Under the pieces are notes generated by a model. That model saw nothing but the letters and a program-made list of their open reading frames with translations, had not been told where the DNA came from and searched no databases. A program made the translations under genes and the position numbers. A stretch of DNA of 5,090 nucleotides from the NCBI GenBank assembly GCA_002451015.1, contig DKBB01000189.1:1-5090 (forward strand), in the 5' to 3' direction. The stretch's first letter is position 1. Every line of letters begins with the position of its first letter. Positions 1-4,065 of this stretch are shown piece after piece. The DNA comes from Acidobacteria bacterium UBA6911 (lineage in GTDB: Bacteria; Acidobacteriota; UBA6911).

Positions 1-230
1 AACCACCAGGAGTGGTACATGTCGAAAAGACCGAGAAAGTTGAAGAGACCGTATCCCGCGTCCCCAAAGGCCTGTCGATAAGCATCCGGTGACTCATTCT
101 GGGGAAGCACCGTCCCGATCACGGATGTGATTGCCAGAGTCAGCAGAAGGACGATGGTCAGTCGCAGGGAACTGAAAAACTTCCAGATAGAGTCCATCGT
201 TTTATCCGAATCCGTTGGTTTTTTCTTCAT
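1..230 (-). CDS. resB: Cytochrome c biogenesis protein ResB, N-terminal fragment
   Basis: Reading leftward from the ATG at 228-230 gives 76 codons before the window edge. Residues about 22-42 form a first transmembrane helix with the family-typical stretch LRLTIVLLL, followed by IGTVLPQNESP (about 39-48) and FLGLFDMYHSWW (about 65-76). These are hallmark N-terminal motifs of ResB/Ccs1. ResB works with ResC/CcsA in system II cytochrome c maturation, carrying haem across the membrane and joining it to apocytochrome c at the outer face. The start is uncertain. An in-frame ATG at 261-263 adds 11 residues and one at 195-197 removes 11, and none has a strong Shine-Dalgarno; 230 is chosen for the lysine-rich N-terminus it gives before the helix. 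A resC/ccsA gene would be expected beyond the left edge, but that is inference. The family call is secure; the start is not. Confidence 0.9.
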   Translation of the reverse strand, partial: MKKKPTDSDKTMDSIWKFFSSLRLTIVLLLTLAITSVIGTVLPQNESPDAYRQAFGDAGYGLFNFLGLFDMYHSWW

Positions 231-401
231 AATCCGATTCACAAAAATGCTTTTAGGTTTCATCCAAAGGTGGATCGGCCGGAACCTTTTCGCAAAGTAG
301 GATCCATCGATTCCATCCGCCTCCAGCCTGAGTGTCACTTGTTCTGTACCTTCTACCCATCGCGATAAAAGGCATTTTCATCCATAAAGCTTTTCAAGTC
401 T

Positions 402-417
402 ATAAAATATATTTTAT
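402..417. promoter_or_regulatory. Perfect 16-bp AT palindrome, candidate operator or promoter core
   Basis: ATAAAATATATTTTAT is an exact palindrome with 8-bp arms and no spacer. It lies about 140-170 bases upstream of the resB start candidates at 263 and 230. It could be an operator for a dimeric regulator or an AT-rich promoter core. A chance palindrome in AT-rich DNA is also possible, so the functional call is weak although the symmetry itself is certain. Confidence 0.3.
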
Positions 418-450
418 GCTCAAAATTGAATTAATCCGTTTAAAACATGG

Positions 451-479
451 ATTTTCCGGGGACAGTGTCCGTAGAAAAT
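451..479. repeat. Imperfect inverted repeat centred on GGACA-G-TGTCC
   Basis: The centre at 460-470 reads GGACA, G, TGTCC, a perfect dyad around one base. The outer arms ATTTTC (451-456) and GAAAAT (474-479) are also complementary, with a three-by-three mismatch between inner and outer arms. The right half overlaps the AGAAA array at 467-501. It could be an operator. Similar GGGGACAG-type dyads occur in short dispersed palindromes of some bacterial genomes, which is an alternative I cannot test from one copy. Confidence 0.3.
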
Positions 480-501
480 ACTTAGAAACGCGAGAAAGAA
501 A
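467..501. promoter_or_regulatory. Array of AGAAA units with an 11-bp step, candidate regulator site
   Basis: AGAAA occurs at 473-477, 484-488, 493-497 and 497-501. The first two sit in consecutive 11-bp units, GTCCGTAGAAA and ATACTTAGAAA, and the next step is 9 bp. Read on the minus strand, these are TTTCT units like those at 3910-3942. The 12 bases at 467-478 are the exact reverse complement of 3920-3931. Direct repeats spaced by one helical turn are typical of cooperative regulator binding. The binding protein is unknown. Confidence 0.35.
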
Positions 502-514
502 TCGGAAAAGTATC

Positions 515-541
515 AAAAACCCTTCATCGGCGACAGAAGGG
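515..541 (-). terminator. Candidate intrinsic terminator on the minus strand
   Basis: On the minus strand, CCCTTC (541-536) and GAAGGG (525-520) form a 6-bp stem around a 10-base loop, followed directly by TTTTT (519-515). This is the layout of a Rho-independent terminator, although the stem is short and the loop long. No minus-strand gene lies upstream of it (to the right). It would therefore end either a small non-coding transcript or a premature transcript in a long resB leader. Confidence 0.4.
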
Positions 542-613
542 CCCGGTTCCGCCTTGCCCTTGAATTCAAATTTGGGTTTTCCGGATACTCAAAATCGACG
601 AATGCAACTTTAA
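515..613 (-). ncRNA. Candidate small structured RNA or leader, unknown family
   Basis: A promoter-like pair at 648-620 on the minus strand and the terminator-like hairpin at 541-515 bracket a transcript of roughly 100 bases. The RNA can fold in competing ways. AAAACCC (580-574) can pair with GGGTTTT (522-516), reinforced by AGTATC (589-584) with GATACT (514-509) just past the terminator. AAGGGC (561-556) can pair with GCCCTT (542-537), which is also the left arm of the terminator stem. GGCG (554-551) can pair with CGCC (533-530) in the terminator loop, a possible pseudoknot. No known riboswitch or sRNA family was recognised. It could equally be a small palindromic repeat with no RNA role. Confidence 0.25.
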
Positions 614-661
614 ATAATCGTTATCCTGATATCTGGAATCCCGGTCAAATACTTTAAATAA
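607..661. repeat. 11-bp direct repeat flanking the minus-strand promoter candidate
   Basis: ACTTTAAATAA occurs at 607-617 and again at 651-661, with starts 44 bp apart. The two copies sit just outside the -10 and -35 candidates of the minus-strand promoter at 620-648. They could be paired operator half-sites or simple AT-rich coincidence. Confidence 0.3.
620..648 (-). promoter_or_regulatory. Candidate sigma-70 promoter reading leftward
   Basis: On the minus strand TTGACC (648-643) matches the -35 consensus at five of six positions. After a 17-base spacer, GATAAC (625-620) matches the -10 consensus at four of six. Transcription would begin near 612-614 and run toward 541-515 and resB. This is pattern matching only, and such matches arise by chance in AT-rich gaps. 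Confidence 0.3.
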
Positions 662-773
662 AACACGATCCGGACCAGGCAAACATTTCCATCCCTATAT
701 TGTAAATAATGATGTAGTATTCACTTAAGGATTCCGAAGGGGATCACAAAAAAACATTTTCCGAGTTTCCCCT

Positions 774-1808
774 GTGAACGACAGAAAAAAAAACGGAAGT
801 AGCGGCAAAGAATCCAGGAAAACCTGGACCGCTCTCTTCCTGCATTCCAAAATTAAAATCGTCGTGACTCTCATTTTGACAATCGGAATATCGGTTTCTT
901 TGTATAAGGTGGTGGAAGGAACTTACGTTAACCGTCGGCCGATTCAATTTTACCCCGCCCGGTGGGTAGATCTCGATAAAGCCGGGGATCTTACAACCCA
1001 AAAGCAGGCCAGTCCAGCCGAGAAAGCTTCACTCCGCATTGGAGTCGCGCCCATAGTATCCCCCGAGAAGTCCATCGAGATGTATCAGGATTTTGTCAAT
1101 TACCTGTCCGAGAAAATGGACAGAACCCCGGATCCGCTATACCGGCAATCCTATGCGGAAACGAACGAGTTGGTCCGTTATCGCCAGTGCGATGTCGCCA
1201 TCGTGTGCACCTACCCTTTCATCCGGGGGGAAAGGGAATTCGGGATGCAGGCACTGGTTGTTCCACAGGTACGGGGTGAAACGACCTACAGCTCTATGAT
1301 CCTGGTGCCCAGATCCAGCAAGGCATCCTCTTTACTGGACCTGCGCGGGAAACGGTTTGCATCCGCCGATGTCGTGTCCACTACGGGCTGGCTCTTTCCG
1401 GCTCTGTGGCTTATGCAGCACGGGGAGGATCCGAACCATTTCTTCGGTGAGCACATGATCAGCGGCAGTCACGACCGGTCCCTGCAGGCTGTTATCAACG
1501 GATACGTAGACGGTGCGGCCGTGCACAGTCTTGTCTACCACATGATGACGAAAGAAAATCCCGATATAGCCGACAAGGTGAAGATTCTGGAAAACTCCCC
1601 CCCGTTTGGCATTCCGCCCATTGTAGCCAACCCTGCTTTGGATCCGGAAGTTAGGAATCAAATCGTGTCCGTCCTGCTGGAAATGCATAAAGACGACCGG
1701 GGCAGGAAAATTCTAGATGCCCTTCAAATAGACCGGTTCCTGGTTCCCGAACCGGGCCATTTCGACGCGCTCCGTCAGGATGTGGCAAAGCTGGAAGGGT
1801 GGAGGTAA
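774..1808 (+). CDS. Membrane-anchored PhnD-like periplasmic binding protein
   Basis: A 344-residue protein. Residues 1-26 are polar and rich in Lys/Arg, about 27-47 form one hydrophobic helix, and the rest is soluble, so it is probably anchored with its C-terminal domain in the periplasm. There is no lipobox cysteine and no obvious cleavage site. Residues about 86-320 match the PhnD-like binding fold (phosphate/phosphite/phosphonate type): RIGVAP at the first strand, DVAIV near 140-144, DLRGKRFA (189-196), STTGWLFPALWL (202-213, in place of the usual STSG loop that contacts an oxyanion) and GSHDRSLQAVINGYVDGAAV (231-250). The ligand is unknown. No permease or ATPase gene is adjacent; the next genes are a kinase and a regulator, suggesting a sensing rather than transport role. 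The GTG start lacks a near Shine-Dalgarno; AGGGG lies about 30 bases upstream, and an ATT at 756 is in frame. GTG at 864 would lie inside the helix. Confidence 0.85.
   Translation: MNDRKKNGSSGKESRKTWTALFLHSKIKIVVTLILTIGISVSLYKVVEGTYVNRRPIQFYPARWVDLDKAGDLTTQKQASPAEKASLRIGVAPIVSPEKSIEMYQDFVNYLSEKMDRTPDPLYRQSYAETNELVRYRQCDVAIVCTYPFIRGEREFGMQALVVPQVRGETTYSSMILVPRSSKASSLLDLRGKRFASADVVSTTGWLFPALWLMQHGEDPNHFFGEHMISGSHDRSLQAVINGYVDGAAVHSLVYHMMTKENPDIADKVKILENSPPFGIPPIVANPALDPEVRNQIVSVLLEMHKDDRGRKILDALQIDRFLVPEPGHFDALRQDVAKLEGWR
1801..1805 (+). promoter_or_regulatory. Ribosome binding site deciding the kinase start
   Basis: GGAGG overlaps the last codons of the binding-protein gene and lies 13 bases before the ATG at 1819. 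The spacing is long, but the alternative ATG at 1780 has only an adjacent CAGG. I therefore prefer 1819, placing ten bases between the two genes. Confidence 0.45.
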
Positions 1809-1818
1809 ACAATCCCGC

Positions 1819-3270
1819 ATGTTCGGTAGGATTTTATCAAGAATCTCCTGGCGCGTTCTTTCGTTTCCGATCTTCCCAAAGATAATGGGCATCGGTTTTC
1901 TGGTCGCCATTCTTTTCGGAAGCGTCACGCTTCTCCAGACACGCTCCGGCACTTCTCTCATTCTTTACCAGCTGCTCGAACAGAAGATTCTCTCCACGTC
2001 AGATACGATCGCCGACACGATTGGGAGATCGGCAAGTACCGGAGACGTCCTGTCCATTCTTCGGCACATTGACCATATTAGGGAAACCATCCCGGAAATA
2101 CGTTATATCATTGTCCGCCATCCGGACGGCCGGGTGATGACTTCCACCTTTAAAGAGGCCATCCCGAAGGATCTTCTGAACATCCCGGCGCCCAAGTGCC
2201 CGCCGGATTGCGGCATTCAAAGTTTCGACAGCCATGAAGGCACCATTTACGAGGTCCGGACTCCAATCCTCGAAGGAAATGCCGGAACGATCCAGATCGG
2301 CTACATCGACGACATGGTTTCCGAGGAGCTCGAAGCCTTTACCGGGACGGTGCTCTGGGGACTTCTGCTCTGCGTTGCCATAGGAGCGTGCCTGGCACTG
2401 CTGCTCACCAATATTCTCACACGCCCGATCCACTCTCTGGTGGAGTCCGCCAACAGGATCCGGGAGGGGAAATTCGAAACCCGGGCGCACATTTACTCCA
2501 ATGATGAAATCGGTCGCCTGGCGACCGCCTTCAACCAGATGGCCAAAGCGCTCAATCAATACAAGCAGGAAGTCCAGGCGAAAGAGCAGGCGCGCGTGTC
2601 GCTTATCGAAAGAATCGTGCAGGTGCAGGAAGACGAGCGCAAGAGCATTTCCCGGGAGCTTCACGACCATCTGGGGCAGTCCCTTCTGGCGATTTTATTG
2701 CAGGTCCAGTCCCTTCAGGATCCCAATCACCCTCCCAATTCCTCCTGTCAGGATATCGAGAAATCAATCCGGCAGGTCATAGATGAAGTGCACAGGCTTG
2801 CATGGGGAATGCGGCCTTCGATTCTGGACGACTACGGACTCGATTCGGCGCTCGCCCGGCATATCGATGAAGTATCCCTGCATTACGGCTTGAAAATTGA
2901 TTACAGTTTTTCGACCCCTCAAGACCTGGAAAGGCTGCCCGGCCGCATTGAGGTTTGCCTGTTCCGGATTGCCCAGGAATCGATCGCGAACATACAAAAG
3001 CATGCCGAAGCCACCCATGCCAGTGTCGTTGTATTGCGGAGAATTCAAGACATTACTATGCTTATCGAAGACAACGGGAAGGGGTTCGATCTTTCCATAC
3101 TTAATGAAAAGGGGGACAAATGTCTCGGTCTCATCGGAATGCGGGAAAGGGTGGCTCTCCTGGGAGGAAGCGTCGTCATAGAATCCATACCCGGGGAAGG
3201 AAGCACCATCCGAATCAAAATACCTCTCGACGGAGGTCAGGATGCCAATACGAATATTGATAGCCGATGA
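1819..3270 (+). CDS. HAMP-domain sensor histidine kinase, NarX/HisKA_3 type
   Basis: 483 residues from this ATG; an in-frame ATG at 1780 would add 13 and overlap the previous gene. Helix TM1 at about 22-39 and TM2 at 178-196 enclose a periplasmic sensor of about 135 residues with a PAS/Cache-like stretch, IRYIIVRHPDGRV (94-106), and a CPPDC motif (127-131). A HAMP linker spans 197-248, then a short coiled coil. The HisKA_3 dimerisation domain carries the phosphoacceptor His282 in SRELHDHLGQS. The ATPase domain shows the N box with Asn391, EDNGKGF (417-423) and GLIGMRERV (437-445), so the kinase looks intact. Expected role: autophosphorylate on His282 and pass phosphate to the regulator encoded next. 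It lies directly after the PhnD-like protein, its likely periplasmic partner (inference). Its 3' end overlaps the regulator gene by 29 bases. Confidence 0.93.
   Translation: MFGRILSRISWRVLSFPIFPKIMGIGFLVAILFGSVTLLQTRSGTSLILYQLLEQKILSTSDTIADTIGRSASTGDVLSILRHIDHIRETIPEIRYIIVRHPDGRVMTSTFKEAIPKDLLNIPAPKCPPDCGIQSFDSHEGTIYEVRTPILEGNAGTIQIGYIDDMVSEELEAFTGTVLWGLLLCVAIGACLALLLTNILTRPIHSLVESANRIREGKFETRAHIYSNDEIGRLATAFNQMAKALNQYKQEVQAKEQARVSLIERIVQVQEDERKSISRELHDHLGQSLLAILLQVQSLQDPNHPPNSSCQDIEKSIRQVIDEVHRLAWGMRPSILDDYGLDSALARHIDEVSLHYGLKIDYSFSTPQDLERLPGRIEVCLFRIAQESIANIQKHAEATHASVVVLRRIQDITMLIEDNGKGFDLSILNEKGDKCLGLIGMRERVALLGGSVVIESIPGEGSTIRIKIPLDGGQDANTNIDSR
3232..3236 (+). promoter_or_regulatory. Strong ribosome binding site for the response regulator
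   Basis: GGAGG inside the kinase coding sequence lies five bases before the regulator ATG at 3242. It fixes that start and supports coupled translation of the kinase and regulator. Confidence 0.8.
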
Positions 3271-3895
3271 TCATGCCGTTTTCCGAAGCGGTCTGAGAGC
3301 GCTCCTGGAAAAGGAACCGGACATCGAGGTGGTCGGAGAAACCGGAAACGGATTCGACACCATTCGACTCGTTGAGGAGACGCAGGTGGACGTACTGATT
3401 CTCGATATTACGATGCCCGGATTGATGGGTACGAAAGTGGCCGAGTCGGTTCTGAAGAAATCCCCTAACCTGCATATTGTTGTGCTGACCATGCATGAGG
3501 ATAAGTACTACCTCCAGGAATTGTTCCGGTTGGGAGTCCGGGCTTATGTTCTGAAAAAATCGACCGGTACGGATGTCGTACAGGCCATTCGTGCGGCCGT
3601 AAAAGGGGATGAATATATCGATCCCGCCCTGACAAATGTCGTCATCTCCTCTTTTGTGGGACGGCAAGCCAAGAAACAGAGAAAGGGCCGATTGGATTTA
3701 ACGACCCCGAGAGAAAAGGATGTTTTGACCCTGCTGGCTTACGGACATACAAACGGAGAAATCGCAGAAAAGCTTTGTATCTCCGAACGAACGGTGGAAA
3801 CGCACCGGACGAACATCATGTCCAAACTGGAGCTCAAAAGCAGGGCGGAACTGGTCCGCTTTGCCATCGATAACGGACTTTTGAAACTCAGCTGA
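3242..3895 (+). CDS. NarL/LuxR-family response regulator
   Basis: 217 residues, the usual length for this family. The receiver domain (about 3-120) has the acidic pair Asp9-Asp10, phosphoacceptor Asp55 in LILDITMPG, Thr83 in VLTMH and Lys105 in YVLKKS, so all key residues are present. After a basic linker (about 141-150), a LuxR/GerE helix-turn-helix follows at about 152-212, with TPREKDVL, NGEIAEKLCISERTVETH and the dimer helix to residue 212. It is expected to be phosphorylated by the HisKA_3 kinase just upstream, a standard pairing, and to bind DNA as a dimer. The genes overlap by 29 bases and share one transcript in all likelihood. Target genes are not known; candidates are the operon itself and the gene starting at 4066. 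No clear terminator follows the stop codon. Confidence 0.95.
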   Translation: MPIRILIADDHAVFRSGLRALLEKEPDIEVVGETGNGFDTIRLVEETQVDVLILDITMPGLMGTKVAESVLKKSPNLHIVVLTMHEDKYYLQELFRLGVRAYVLKKSTGTDVVQAIRAAVKGDEYIDPALTNVVISSFVGRQAKKQRKGRLDLTTPREKDVLTLLAYGHTNGEIAEKLCISERTVETHRTNIMSKLELKSRAELVRFAIDNGLLKLS

Positions 3896-3909
3896 CTCGG
3901 AAACCTCCA

Positions 3910-3942
3910 TTTCTACGTGTTTTCTACGGACTTTCTCACCGG
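3910..3942. promoter_or_regulatory. Three tandem 11-bp TTTCT units, candidate regulator site
   Basis: Consecutive 11-bp units begin at 3910, 3921 and 3932: TTTCTACGTGT, TTTCTACGGAC and TTTCTCACCGG. The first two share eight leading bases and the third shares five. The period is one DNA helical turn. The array sits just after the regulator stop codon and 124 bases before the next start codon. Together with the related array at 467-501, it is a candidate binding site for the regulator of this operon or another DNA-binding protein. Chance repetition cannot be excluded. Confidence 0.4.
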
Positions 3943-3984
3943 AAAAATCCACGGTTTAAACGGATCAACTAATTTTCATTAACC

Positions 3985-3994
3985 TATATAAGAT
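3985..3994 (+). promoter_or_regulatory. Weak -10-like element upstream of the SDR gene
   Basis: TATATAAGAT contains two overlapping -10-like words (TATATA and TAAGAT, four of six consensus bases each). No good -35 lies at 16-18 bases upstream, so this would be an activator-dependent promoter if it is one at all. The TTTCT array ends about 42 bases upstream, a reasonable place for an activator site. Confidence 0.2.
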
Positions 3995-4065
3995 ACAAGA
4001 GGGCGTAAAGGTTAGCGGAATAAATCAAGGAACCGTCCTCCGGATGGTTTCAGGGAATACAGGCC

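Larger units (their letters stand above)
231..773. other. Divergent intergenic region without a convincing gene
   Basis: This gap separates the leftward resB from the rightward sensor operon, so it should hold promoters for both. It is AT-richer than the flanking genes. The only open frame of note, 332-613 on the plus strand, gives a 93-residue product with no recognisable motif, no ribosome binding site and a composition unlike the neighbours, so I treat it as non-coding. The region instead carries several symmetric elements, listed separately. No strong plus-strand promoter stands out for the operon. The best -10-like word is TATATT at 696-701, without a good -35 partner. Confidence 0.7.

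Noticed and set aside
271..306. Inverted repeat TGGATC/GATCCA with a 24-base spacer
   Set aside because: The arms are only six bases with a long spacer and no T-run or nearby signal, so chance is the better explanation.
434..444. ATCCGTTTAAA, the reverse complement of TTTAAACGGAT at 3955-3965, as a second shared regulatory word
   Set aside because: Several 11-base matches are expected by chance in a window of this size when both strands are compared, and no phasing or array surrounds these copies.
332..613. Plus-strand open frame of 93 codons between resB and the sensor operon
   Set aside because: No ribosome binding site and no recognisable domain. It runs across the palindromes and the foldable element, and its product composition looks like translated AT-rich non-coding DNA.
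1999..2670. Long antisense open frame of 223 codons inside the kinase gene
   Set aside because: A shadow of a conserved kinase gene; its translation shows no family motif and it has no start signals.
3215..3667. Antisense open frame of 150 codons over the regulator receiver domain
   Set aside because: The opposite frame encodes an intact receiver domain with all key residues, so the antisense frame is a by-product of codon use.
3896..3960. Possible transcription terminator after the response regulator
   Set aside because: Only weak short pairings (for example TTTC/GAAA around 3932-3945) and no following T-run were found.
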